Under the pieces are notes generated by a model. The model did not search any database and was not told the origin of the DNA. It saw only the letters and a program-made list of their open reading frames with translations. The position numbers were made by a program, and so were the translations under genes. A stretch of DNA of 64,000 bases from Mollicutes bacterium Phil14 (GTDB lineage Bacteria; Bacillota_I; Bacilli_A; ML615J-28; CAG-698). Of this stretch, positions 22,675 through 32,184 are shown in pieces; the stretch's first letter is position 1; the number at the start of each line of letters is the position of its first letter. The stretch is from positions 1 through 64,000 of the forward strand of contig MSHB01000017.1 in the NCBI GenBank assembly GCA_001940985.1. The letters are read 5' to 3'.

Positions 22675-24663
22675 TTGTTTGAAAAATTTAGTTTGCTTCT
22701 TCAAAAAAAACTTGAAGAGGTAAAAGAAGAATTTAAATCATGGGGGATATATCAATTAGGAACAGAAGGAATACTCTACACTTTATTAAGTTTAGAAAAT
22801 TCTGTTTGCAAGCACCTTTTTTTAGTGTTAGGAAATGAGGAAAAAGTTGTCGCAGTAAAAGAAAAAATAAGAGAATCATACTATTTAAGAAAAGATAATA
22901 AAGAGTATACAGCTAAATTTCTTGAGGTCATAGAAAGTGCTGAAAAAATAGCCTTAGCTGATGAAAGTGAACTGATTTATGATGAACATTTATTGTATTC
23001 ATTATTAATGGTTAAAAACAGTGTTGCGGTAAGCATAATAAAAAATGTAGGAATATCACTTGATGAAATATTAGATAGTGTAAAAAACATTTTTGAATTA
23101 GACAACTATGAATATGAAGAAAATGCATATTTAATAGATTTAAGCAAGGAAGCAGAAAAAGGAAAACTTAATACCTTCATTGGTAGAAAAAAATATTTAG
23201 ATAAAGTAATAATGGTGCTTTCAAAGAAACAAAAGAATAACCCAATGCTTATTGGTAATGCGGGAGTGGGTAAAAGTGCTTTAGTTGAAGGCGTAGCTTT
23301 AGAATATTTAAAAATAGATAAAGATATCAAAATATATCGACTTGATATAGGCGGTCTATTAGCAGGAACAAAATACCGAGGAGATTTAGAAGAAAGACTA
23401 GTGGAAGTAATTGAAAGAGTAAAAGGAGAAAAAACAATATTATTCATTGATGAAATACATAATATTATTGGAAATAATACAAATGAGAGTTCCCTTGATA
23501 TAGCTAATATTTTAAAACCAATTTTAGCTAGAAATGAAATAAAATGTATTGGCGCTACAACACTTGATGAATATTATAAATATATCGCTAAAGACAAAGC
23601 TTTATCAAGGAGATTTCAAAACATATTTATCGAAGAACCACAATACGAAGAAATGGTAATGATTTTAAATGGCATCGTAAAAGAATATGAAAAATATTAT
23701 CAAGTAAAGTATTCAAAAGATGTATTAAGAACAATAATTGAAAAAAGCAGTCTCTTAACTAATAGATATTTTCCAGATAAAGCCATAGACATTTTAGATG
23801 AAAGTGGCTTATTAGCAAAAAATAAAAATAGAAATTATGTATCTAAAAATGATGTCAATAGAATAGTTTTTGAACTTTTAGGTATAGATTATATTAAATT
23901 TAAAACAAACATTAATAAAAAACTTAACTTTATGCAACTAAAAAAATATTATCTAGATTATTTTATGCAAATAACAAATAGAAAAACAATTGTTAATATT
24001 TTAATAAATAATGATTTTTTTGAAGAACTATTTGATGATTTAAAACTAATATTTAATATCACTTTTGAAGAAGTAATAAATATTGATTTTTCAGAATATA
24101 CCGATCAACATTATGCATCCAATTTGTTTGGTGCTCCAAGTGGTTATGTAGGATATGAAAATGGAGGTATACTTACTGAACATGTTAATAGATATCCAAT
24201 ATCAGTTGTGATTATTAATAACTTTTCTTTAGCTCATATAATAATAAGAAAACAAATAGAAAATATCTTACGATTAGGAATGATTAATGATGGTAAAGGA
24301 CGAAAGATAAGTTTTAAAAATTGTATTTTTATTTATAAAAAGGAAAATAACGATACTCAAAAAATTGGTTTTAAAACTAATGATACAGCTTATAAAAACA
24401 CCTATAATTATCCATTAGTTGATGAAGTGATAGATTTAAAAAATGCTTTAAAAAATGTAAGCAAAGAAAAGTTAAATTATATAAATAAAATAGTTAAGAA
24501 TTATGAAAAGAATAATTATTCAGTAAAAATAAAAATAAAAAATATAAATGATAAAGATGCAAATGAAATAATAAATATTTTAAAAGACATAAGTATTTTT
24601 AAAAAAGAAAAGATGAACATTGTTAGAAAAAATGACAAAGGAATTATAATTATTGAAAATTAA
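22675..24663 (+). CDS. Clp-type AAA+ protein with inactive second ATPase domain
   Basis: This starts at TTG behind AGGAGGATATT (662 aa, shorter than ClpC's ~810). It has a degenerate Clp N-domain (residues 1-140), then D1 with Walker A GNAGVGKSAL (194-203), Walker B LFIDEIHN (D259, E260) and arginine-finger region KALSRRFQNIFI. D2 is recognisable from LFGAPSGYVGYENGGILTE, but its Walker A is gone (IVNILINNDFFEELF) and Walker B reads VVIINNFS instead of LLDEIE. An IGF tripeptide (~564) sits where ClpC has its ClpP-docking loop. It is probably a ClpC-derived unfoldase driven by D1 only. No McsA/McsB/CtsR genes adjoin. Confidence 0.85.
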   Translation: MFEKFSLLLQKKLEEVKEEFKSWGIYQLGTEGILYTLLSLENSVCKHLFLVLGNEEKVVAVKEKIRESYYLRKDNKEYTAKFLEVIESAEKIALADESELIYDEHLLYSLLMVKNSVAVSIIKNVGISLDEILDSVKNIFELDNYEYEENAYLIDLSKEAEKGKLNTFIGRKKYLDKVIMVLSKKQKNNPMLIGNAGVGKSALVEGVALEYLKIDKDIKIYRLDIGGLLAGTKYRGDLEERLVEVIERVKGEKTILFIDEIHNIIGNNTNESSLDIANILKPILARNEIKCIGATTLDEYYKYIAKDKALSRRFQNIFIEEPQYEEMVMILNGIVKEYEKYYQVKYSKDVLRTIIEKSSLLTNRYFPDKAIDILDESGLLAKNKNRNYVSKNDVNRIVFELLGIDYIKFKTNINKKLNFMQLKKYYLDYFMQITNRKTIVNILINNDFFEELFDDLKLIFNITFEEVINIDFSEYTDQHYASNLFGAPSGYVGYENGGILTEHVNRYPISVVIINNFSLAHIIIRKQIENILRLGMINDGKGRKISFKNCIFIYKKENNDTQKIGFKTNDTAYKNTYNYPLVDEVIDLKNALKNVSKEKLNYINKIVKNYEKNNYSVKIKIKNINDKDANEIINILKDISIFKKEKMNIVRKNDKGIIIIEN

Positions 24664-24726
24664 TAAAATAGTTTAAAATAATGTAAGATTGTGTTATAAT
24701 AATATGACGAAATAAGGTAAAAAAAT

Positions 24727-27700
24727 ATGGGTAAAGAAATTAATTTGAGACTTAGTGCAAATAATTTGCATTTGAAAAACATTTTTACAGATGAATACTA
24801 TATTGAATTAGGTAACATTGAAATTTCAGTTATTGAAAGAATTTTAAATAGAGAGCTTATAAGAATTGAAGAAGTTGCTTATTTTCCTATTCAGAATAGA
24901 GGACTTGGGCATAGTACTTTAACTAATGAGGAATTAAAGAACATGTTACCTTATTTATATTTTAAAAACCTAAATGATAAAGATATTAGTAAACAACTTT
25001 TTATTACTTATGGTTTAGTAAAATATAAAAACAATGATAAAGAAGAAATATTCATTCCAATAGTTTTATTGCCAATAAAGTTGTATTATGAAGATGGTCA
25101 ATTATACATTCAGTTAATTTCAAGACCAATTAAGAACCCATTTTTACTTAAAATATTTAATGATAATAGAAACTCAGATTTAATTGTTGATAAGTTAGAT
25201 ACTATCTATGAAATTGATAAGCTATGCATGAGCTTTTCTAAGATAGCACAATTTGAATTGAAATTAGAAAATTATCTTACTTTTGCTTTTGTAAAGAAAA
25301 AAGAAACGATAATTAATCAAAATAAGTTCCAAATGCTTCCAGATAATAGTGAAGAGTATTTTGACAAAATCGTTCCTAATTCAAAAGAAATATATTTTTC
25401 TGATTTGTTGAATAAAAGACAAAGAAAAGCAGTTGTCTCAAGCATGAATGGTAGTAGCTTTTCAATTGTTGGTAGAGGTGGTTGTGGAAAGACAACTACA
25501 TTAAAAAACATATTGGTTAATGCTGTAAATCAAGGAAAAAGAGTATTATATATTTCAAATATGCGTGAAACATTAGATGATGTTGAAACATTTTTAAATG
25601 AGAATAGTTTAAACAGAATAACAGCTAATTTTTCAAAGCCTTACCGCTTCTTATTTGAAGAAAATGATATTATAAAAAAAGAAGATATTAATGATAGCGA
25701 TGTTGTTTCTCTTTATAATGAATTAAAAGAAAAATATAAATTTATAAATGATTTTGAAGAAAAAATGAGCAAACGAATATTTGACTATCGTTTTATAGAT
25801 ATTGTTAATGCTTTAGCAATGGTATCTTTAGAGAAACCAAAATTGTTAGAAATTGATGATTTATCGAATATATATAAAAATGAATATCTTGAAATTGAAA
25901 ACAAACTAACTTTGATTGAAGAATCATTACAGTATATTGATAGTTTCAAAGATAGTATTTGGAAAGAGATTCCAATTATTAATTCTATCAAATATCCAGA
26001 ACAGATAATATCTTTAATAAAGAGGATATATAGATGCTTTGTTTTGTTCGAAGAAGAAAAGAAAGTTCTAGAGAATAAGTTTCTTGTTAAAACTATTGAT
26101 AATTATGCAATGTTGAAAAATGTTATTTATAATCTTGAAAGTTTAAACATTAAAAATGTTCCTGATACATGGAAAGAAGAAGATTTAAGTGCCTTTTCAA
26201 AAGCTCAAGAGGAATATAAGAATCTAAAGAGCGATATATATAGTTACCAAGAATTAGAATATAATTTAGAACACAAGTATTATGAGACAAATGGTATCAA
26301 TATAGATAATGAAGTGAATATTTTGTTTGGCGATTATTATTCTGAAAATGATGCACAGATTATTAATAGTCTTTTAGAAGATAAAAGTAGCATGACGGTT
26401 AGAATAAATTTAGGTATTTATCAAAAAGAGAATTATGAGAAATCTGTTGCTTCTTTAGAAAAATTTATGAATGTTAATTTTCATGAAAGTAGAAGCAATG
26501 AATATATAAAAGAATTATTGAAATTAGCTGACTTTTTAAACGAAAATCATTTTAATCGTCGTTTGATAAACATAGTAAATAATAAACAATTCCATAAGGT
26601 TTATCAACGTGTATTAGAAGCGGTAGATTCAATAACTGAAGCCAATAAGAATATTGAAGCTTTTACTACTGATCATCCTAAAATTACTTTAAGTAGTTTG
26701 AAAGAAATATCAAAAATATTAGATGATTATAATCAACTATCTGAACAAGAGAAAAAAGAAGATACTAAGACTCTAACTCTATTAAAGAAGAGACTAGGAA
26801 ATGGAAGTATAGATAGTCTAGAATTTCAAGTTAAGTCTTATTTCAATAATCTTCGAATATTGAAACGTGAAAAAGAAGAATATTATGATTTGCTTAAGGA
26901 AAAATATATTCCTAATGATAAATCATATGAAAAACTTAAAACTTTAAATGATTATGTATATGGAATAAGAGATAAGAATATTAGAAATGTAATAATCAAG
27001 GTATTGTATAATATAAATGAAAAAGAAGCTGATGGCAATGAAAGTAGAATTTATAAAGTCTTGAATACATTTAAGAAATCTTATTATGAATTAGAAGATT
27101 TAGCCAATGTTTTGAAAAAGTACAATATTGAATTTGATGATAACTGTTTTAATGTTAAAGTTAACCAAATAGAGAAGGCTATAAATTATATTAAAAACCT
27201 TTATCAATCAAATGAAAGAATGAAAAATATTATTAAGAATAAAGATAGTGATTATGTAAATGTAGAGACATATTTACACCTAAAGAAACTTTTGACGGAA
27301 AAGAAGAACTTAAAGCAAAAGCTTGTTAATAATCAAAAGTATATTGAATATTATGGTAATCTTTATTGTGAAGAAAAAACTGATATCACTCTAATTTCAA
27401 GAGTTTTACAAAGCTTCCAATTGTTCTGCGATAACTTTGTGAATGAAAAAGGTTTTTTAAAGTGTTTAAATGAAGAAGAAAATGAAAAACTATTGAATTA
27501 TTTAAATGAATGCAAAAAAGTTAATGATGAAATCAATGAAATTTTCAAATTGTATTGTAGAATATTTAAAGATGGAGTTTCTCGATTCTATTATACAAGT
27601 TTCAAAGATAATGTTGAATATTTAAGACTTTTACAATCATCAAGAAGTGAATTGATACATTACTTATCTATCACAAAAGGACTAAATGTTTTGAACAAAT

Positions 27701-29040
27701 ATGGACTTAAAAAATTGATAGATTATATAATTAATCATTCAAAATGTGAAAACTTAGTTAATGACTTCAAATATACTTATTTTAGGAATGCTGAAAAATT
27801 ATATTTAGAAGCTAATCCAGAACTAGCAAACTATGGTGAAGTGCCTAATATTTTAAAAGATATTATAAATTTAGAAAGTAGAATAACTAAAACAAATAAT
27901 GCAAATATTATTTCACATATACTACACAACAATTCTAACAAGACATATGTTAGCGGTGTTAAAAACTTAGATTATTCTAGTTATCTAAAAAAGACTTCTG
28001 GATATAAAAAAATAGTATTATCTTCAACAGATATAGCAAATCTATTCTTATCACCATATGATTTTGATTTGGTAATTATTGATGATGGTCAATTAAATGA
28101 TGCAAATGAATATGGAGATTTTGTAAATGCTAATCAAGTAATAGTTGCTGGAGAATTGCAGATACATGCTACTATTTCTAATAGTTTGATATCAAGAGTT
28201 AGAAATTCTTCAACAATCTTCTTAGATTATCGCTATCTACCTATTCCAAAGAATTTGCAAAAGAAGTATAGTAGTATTAGAGGAATAATAAAAGAGAATT
28301 TCCATGATAATGTGGGACTTGAAATAATAGAAGATGGATTATATGAATATATATATAATTTACATAAAAATAATTATAATGTTAATCTAAAAATTAATTA
28401 CTTTACAAAAGGAATAAATAGGCAAAGAGAATTCTTTGAAAAATTCTCTCAGTTTATGATTTCAAATGGAGCAAAAAATGAAGAAATCATTTATTGCTTA
28501 ACTAATATGATTAATGTTACCGATTTGAATAATGAATATTTGTATAATTCAGATTATAATATTTTGGATTTCAAGAGCTATTATGATATTGATATTGATT
28601 ATATCAATGATAATATCATTTCGTTCTTGTTGTTATGTAAGGAAAAATTAGTTATCTATGATGATAATTTATTATTAAATAAAGATTACTCTTATCGCTT
28701 TTTTGGAACAATCAAAAATATTTTAGATGATAGAAACAATGTTTTTGAAGATCTTGAAGCTGATAAAGTTTTATATGAATTGAACAAATGTATTAGGAAA
28801 AATGAAGTTGAATCGTATTATGTTCAAGATAATGAAATAGTAATGGTAAGAAATAATAAATTATTAACAGTGATGATTATTTGGGGAGATAGCTCTCCTA
28901 ATGAAGCTTTGAATTATTATCGTGATAATTATAGGAATTATGTTTTAAACAACTATAAAGTTAGAGTAATTTGTAAAAACACATTAGTTAGTGGGTTAGA
29001 TGAAGTTGCTTTCCGACTAGTTAGGGGCAAAAATGTATAA
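24727..29040 (+). CDS. large degenerate SF1/DUF4011-like helicase-type ATPase
   Basis: This 1437-aa protein has an N-terminal ~220 residues with FIPIVLLPIKLYYEDGQLYI, resembling the DUF4011 domain in front of SF1 helicases. Next is motif Q/I, LNKRQRKAVVSSM and Walker A VGRGGCGKTTT (~247-257). A long coiled-coil insertion (~340-1000) follows. Walker B is FDLVIIDDGQLND (~1119) where the family has DEAS. The later SF1 motif that normally reads like LRxHYRS is LDYRYLPIP. The C-terminus (~1340-1437) may be a Vsr-like nuclease fold. ATP binding seems kept, while the catalytic Glu and some helicase motifs are altered. It overlaps the ankyrin gene by 8 bp. Confidence 0.65.
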   Translation: MGKEINLRLSANNLHLKNIFTDEYYIELGNIEISVIERILNRELIRIEEVAYFPIQNRGLGHSTLTNEELKNMLPYLYFKNLNDKDISKQLFITYGLVKYKNNDKEEIFIPIVLLPIKLYYEDGQLYIQLISRPIKNPFLLKIFNDNRNSDLIVDKLDTIYEIDKLCMSFSKIAQFELKLENYLTFAFVKKKETIINQNKFQMLPDNSEEYFDKIVPNSKEIYFSDLLNKRQRKAVVSSMNGSSFSIVGRGGCGKTTTLKNILVNAVNQGKRVLYISNMRETLDDVETFLNENSLNRITANFSKPYRFLFEENDIIKKEDINDSDVVSLYNELKEKYKFINDFEEKMSKRIFDYRFIDIVNALAMVSLEKPKLLEIDDLSNIYKNEYLEIENKLTLIEESLQYIDSFKDSIWKEIPIINSIKYPEQIISLIKRIYRCFVLFEEEKKVLENKFLVKTIDNYAMLKNVIYNLESLNIKNVPDTWKEEDLSAFSKAQEEYKNLKSDIYSYQELEYNLEHKYYETNGINIDNEVNILFGDYYSENDAQIINSLLEDKSSMTVRINLGIYQKENYEKSVASLEKFMNVNFHESRSNEYIKELLKLADFLNENHFNRRLINIVNNKQFHKVYQRVLEAVDSITEANKNIEAFTTDHPKITLSSLKEISKILDDYNQLSEQEKKEDTKTLTLLKKRLGNGSIDSLEFQVKSYFNNLRILKREKEEYYDLLKEKYIPNDKSYEKLKTLNDYVYGIRDKNIRNVIIKVLYNINEKEADGNESRIYKVLNTFKKSYYELEDLANVLKKYNIEFDDNCFNVKVNQIEKAINYIKNLYQSNERMKNIIKNKDSDYVNVETYLHLKKLLTEKKNLKQKLVNNQKYIEYYGNLYCEEKTDITLISRVLQSFQLFCDNFVNEKGFLKCLNEEENEKLLNYLNECKKVNDEINEIFKLYCRIFKDGVSRFYYTSFKDNVEYLRLLQSSRSELIHYLSITKGLNVLNKYGLKKLIDYIINHSKCENLVNDFKYTYFRNAEKLYLEANPELANYGEVPNILKDIINLESRITKTNNANIISHILHNNSNKTYVSGVKNLDYSSYLKKTSGYKKIVLSSTDIANLFLSPYDFDLVIIDDGQLNDANEYGDFVNANQVIVAGELQIHATISNSLISRVRNSSTIFLDYRYLPIPKNLQKKYSSIRGIIKENFHDNVGLEIIEDGLYEYIYNLHKNNYNVNLKINYFTKGINRQREFFEKFSQFMISNGAKNEEIIYCLTNMINVTDLNNEYLYNSDYNILDFKSYYDIDIDYINDNIISFLLLCKEKLVIYDDNLLLNKDYSYRFFGTIKNILDDRNNVFEDLEADKVLYELNKCIRKNEVESYYVQDNEIVMVRNNKLLTVMIIWGDSSPNEALNYYRDNYRNYVLNNYKVRVICKNTLVSGLDEVAFRLVRGKNV

Positions 29041-29602
29041 AAGAGGAACAAAAAAGAAATTTAATGATTTCGTTAAAACAGTTAGAAGTGATCCTCACAG
29101 ATACTTATATATTAAAAATACTTTAAACAAAATGAAGGAAGAAGAAGTAGATATTAATACTCAAAACGTTTCTGGAAATACCTTGTTGCATATAGCAATA
29201 AAACTTAATGATTTGCGTTTGTTCAAGATATTTTTAGCTGCTGGAGTAAATATTAATTTAGCTAATGAAAATGGTGATGCTCCAATTCACAAAGCGGTTA
29301 TTGAAAATAAAATGCCATTTGTAAAAGCGTTAGTTAATTATGGATGCGATTTAAACATTGGTTCTGAATTAGAACAAGCTCCACTTCATTTAGCTGCAAT
29401 TAGTGGTAATATTGATATGGTAAAGTATTTAGTTGAGCATGGCGCTGATATATTGTTGTTAGATGAAATCAATAATTTGCCTATTGATTACGCGATTGAT
29501 GAAAAAGATAAAAAAATGATAAACTATTTTTTAACAAAGCAAGAAATAGATGAAGAAAGAAAAATGAAAATCAAATCAATTTTTGGTAAAGATGGTGATT
29601 AA
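29033..29602 (+). CDS. ankyrin-repeat protein
   Basis: This 189-aa protein has a basic N-terminal ~45 residues, then about four ankyrin repeats: SGNTLLHIAIKLNDLRLFKI, NGDAPIHKAVIENKMPFVKA, LEQAPLHLAAISGNIDMVKY and INNLPIDYAIDEKDKKMIN. There is no signal peptide, so it is cytoplasmic and probably a protein-binding partner. Its start lies inside the end of the large SF1-like gene, and its stop is one base before the CdaA start, so the three genes form one tightly coupled unit. Confidence 0.88.
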   Translation: MYKRGTKKKFNDFVKTVRSDPHRYLYIKNTLNKMKEEEVDINTQNVSGNTLLHIAIKLNDLRLFKIFLAAGVNINLANENGDAPIHKAVIENKMPFVKALVNYGCDLNIGSELEQAPLHLAAISGNIDMVKYLVEHGADILLLDEINNLPIDYAIDEKDKKMINYFLTKQEIDEERKMKIKSIFGKDGD

Positions 29603-29603
29603 T

Positions 29604-30404
29604 ATGTTTAAAATATTTGAAGAAAACATTTTGAAATATACTGATAATTTTAGTAGTGCAGGAATAATTAAATTAGTAATTGATATTGTTCTGTTTGCAG
29701 TTGTATTATACTTTATTATTAAACTAATTAAGAAGAAGATTAAACAACCTAAATTTTATGTTATTATTGGAGCCTTATTATTAACATATATTTTATCAGC
29801 ACTTTTCTCTTTAAGTATGCTGAATGCAATATTGAGATTGTTAGTTTTTTGGTTAGTGGGTTGTATGATTATTGTTTATAGTCAAGAGATTAGACATGAG
29901 TTTGAACAAATGTTTACAATGAATAAAATTGACAATGCTTTTTCTTCTAATCAAGAAAAACAAGAAATTATTTCAATTTTATGTTCAACTGCCGAATACT
30001 TGTCAAAGAGAAGAATTGGAGCTTTAATAACAATAGAAAAAGAAGATAGCTTAAATACTTTCATAGATAAAGCTATTCCACTTAATTCTACTATCACACA
30101 AGAAATTCTAACAACAATTTTTACTCCAGGAACAGCTTGTCATGATGGTGCTGTAATAATAAGAAAAAATAAAATTATGTGTGCTGGAGCATATTTCCCA
30201 TCTACAGATAAATACGATGTTCCAAAATTCTTGGGAACAAGACATCGTGCTGCTATTGGTATCAGTGAAAGATATGATGCGATAACAATTGTAGTTTCTG
30301 AAGAAACAGGGAATATTTCTATAACTGTTTCAGGAAATATTAGTTTAGAGTTAAGCATTGATAGACTTAAAGAAATGCTTGATGGCTATTTGAATATTAA
30401 ATAA
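29604..30404 (+). CDS. cdaA: diadenylate cyclase CdaA (DisA_N/DAC domain)
   Basis: ATG 29604, behind GGTGATTAAT, is preferred over the track TTG (29583), giving 266 aa. Three N-terminal membrane helices (~25-95) precede the DAC domain. The catalytic motifs are DGA (181-183, in CHDGAVII) and RHR (213-215, in GTRHRAAIG). It condenses two ATP into c-di-AMP, which in Bacillota controls potassium and osmolyte transport and cell-wall homeostasis. The usual partners cdaR and glmM are not next to it; instead it sits behind the ankyrin/SF1 genes, an unusual context. Confidence 0.95.
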   Translation: MFKIFEENILKYTDNFSSAGIIKLVIDIVLFAVVLYFIIKLIKKKIKQPKFYVIIGALLLTYILSALFSLSMLNAILRLLVFWLVGCMIIVYSQEIRHEFEQMFTMNKIDNAFSSNQEKQEIISILCSTAEYLSKRRIGALITIEKEDSLNTFIDKAIPLNSTITQEILTTIFTPGTACHDGAVIIRKNKIMCAGAYFPSTDKYDVPKFLGTRHRAAIGISERYDAITIVVSEETGNISITVSGNISLELSIDRLKEMLDGYLNIK

Positions 30405-30412
30405 AATGATTG

Positions 30413-30443
30413 CTACTAGATTTTTAATTTAGTAGCTTTTTTA
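30413..30443 (+). terminator. terminator after cdaA
   Basis: GCTACTA (30413-30419) and TAGTAGC (30431-30437) form a 7-bp stem followed by six Ts. Confidence 0.8.
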
Positions 30444-30450
30444 AATCGAT

Positions 30451-30479
30451 TGAAAAAAATTGCTCTCCATGTTATAATA
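30451..30479 (+). promoter_or_regulatory. promoter upstream of the degenerate-GGDEF gene
   Basis: TTGAAA (30451-30456), 17 nt and TATAAT (30474-30479). The 115 bp that follow up to the start codon are very AT-rich and include a second TATAAT near 30539; no riboswitch-like structure is evident. Confidence 0.55.
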
Positions 30480-30594
30480 TCAGTGAAATGTTTATTTTTG
30501 AAAAATAAAACTTTATTTTAAAAAACATTTAAAATATGTTATAATAATTAAAAGTTTGATAGAATTTAAATTATATATAAAAAAGGAGAAAAAT

Positions 30595-32184
30595 ATGGAA
30601 AAACTACTTGAGATATTGAAAAATTTTAATCGTTTGATAGATCAACAACATCTTGTAATATCAGCAATTATTACTTTTGTTTTTGTTTCTGTTATTATTA
30701 TAGAAATAGTTAAATTTAAAAAAGTTCCTTTTTTTGAAACAATTTTATTTATATTACCAATTTTGGTAATAGGGTTTGATTATTATGCTAGATACGTTAA
30801 AGGACATTCATACTTCATTAAGGGAAATGAAGCCTTAACTTTGAAGATAATAAGTATTTATGTTTATCTTTTGGCTTTATTAGTATCTTTAATTATTTTC
30901 ATTTTCCGTTTAGTAAAAGCTAAGCATAAAACAAATTCTAATATTAGTGATGATCTATGTGGAGTATATTTAAACAAAGAAAGAAAATTATCATTGAATA
31001 AAAACTTTTCATTGCAATTAGTACCATTAGGAATTAATAGCAAGAAATGGAATAAAAAATGTTTAGGCATATATATTGATAATGAAGATATAGAATATCA
31101 AAAATTAGGTGAATATATTTCTACTATTGATGGAAATTTTGTTTTGAGACTGCGTTTTCCTGAGGATAAAGAACTTATTCTTAGTTTACAAAAACAAGTT
31201 AATGAAAATGGTTATATATTGAAAATAATTGAAAGCGATGTAAGAGAAGTAATTAAAGAACAAGTTTTAGAAGAGAATACTTTTGATAAAAAAGTTAATA
31301 ATAGTACTTCAATTGTTAAATACTTAGAGAGCTTAAATGAACCTATTGGATATTTTGATAGTTCAATAGATAAATATCGCTTAACAAAAAATATGATGGA
31401 TAAACTTAACTTGGATACTTCTGTTATTTCGAGTGAAGAATTCAAAAACTTTGTTTACTATGAAGATTATGTTACTTATGATGCTTTATTAAAACAAACT
31501 AGTGGTAGTTACAAATATCGTTATCGTTTAAAAACTTCTGACGGAATTGAATGGTATGAAGAAGTTAAGGCATATGATCCAAAAAGTAATGAACTGATTG
31601 CTACATTCCATAAAGTAATATTTGAAAGTGAAAATGCTGTTATTTTCACAAGAGAAAACTTGAATAAAGATTTAGAAGCAAGAATTGATAATAATGAAGA
31701 ATTTGGCTTAGTATTTTTATATATTGAAAGAGCTCAATCTTTGATAAGAAAATATGGTAATGAGGCTGGGAAGGTAATTATTGAAAACTACTTCAATGTT
31801 TTAAAAAAGGATTTATTGACTACTGAAGATAATATTTATAAAATTTCAAATAGTGAATATTGTATTTTGTTTTCAGAATTAGATAAGTATTACGAAGTTC
31901 AAAAAGGCGTTTTAAAAGGTAGTAGCAAATTGATTAAAGCAGATGTATATTTTGAAGGGAATAAATATGTTATTAATAATACAATAGGTTTTGTATATAG
32001 TGAAGATGTTCAAGAAAAGAATGCTCTTGAATGCGTAGAAGCTGGACTTTTATCTTTGTATTTAGCACAAAATGATGAGAATAAAAAATATAATATTTAT
32101 TCAATAGAAAATGTGCGTGATGGCGAAGATGATTTTGAAACTTATAAAGTGGATTTAGATAACACATTTTTAAAAAATTTATGA
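30595..32184 (+). CDS. membrane protein with degenerate GGDEF domain
   Basis: ATG 30595, after AAAAGGAGAAAAAT, is preferred over the track TTG (529 aa). Three helices lie near residues 24-41, 47-63 and 82-105. A cytoplasmic part of ~400 residues follows, with a possible PAS-like segment (EPIGYFDSSIDKYRLT) and a GGDEF-like fold: GLVFLYIERAQSLIRKYGNE...NIYKISNSEYCILF. The position of GGDEF reads SNSEY and metal Asp residues are lost, so no cyclase activity is expected. GdpP also pairs PAS with degenerate GGDEF, but the DHH phosphodiesterase domain is absent here. It lies next to cdaA, so a c-di-AMP link is possible. It overlaps ispDF by 4 bp. Confidence 0.65.
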   Translation: MEKLLEILKNFNRLIDQQHLVISAIITFVFVSVIIIEIVKFKKVPFFETILFILPILVIGFDYYARYVKGHSYFIKGNEALTLKIISIYVYLLALLVSLIIFIFRLVKAKHKTNSNISDDLCGVYLNKERKLSLNKNFSLQLVPLGINSKKWNKKCLGIYIDNEDIEYQKLGEYISTIDGNFVLRLRFPEDKELILSLQKQVNENGYILKIIESDVREVIKEQVLEENTFDKKVNNSTSIVKYLESLNEPIGYFDSSIDKYRLTKNMMDKLNLDTSVISSEEFKNFVYYEDYVTYDALLKQTSGSYKYRYRLKTSDGIEWYEEVKAYDPKSNELIATFHKVIFESENAVIFTRENLNKDLEARIDNNEEFGLVFLYIERAQSLIRKYGNEAGKVIIENYFNVLKKDLLTTEDNIYKISNSEYCILFSELDKYYEVQKGVLKGSSKLIKADVYFEGNKYVINNTIGFVYSEDVQEKNALECVEAGLLSLYLAQNDENKKYNIYSIENVRDGEDDFETYKVDLDNTFLKNL

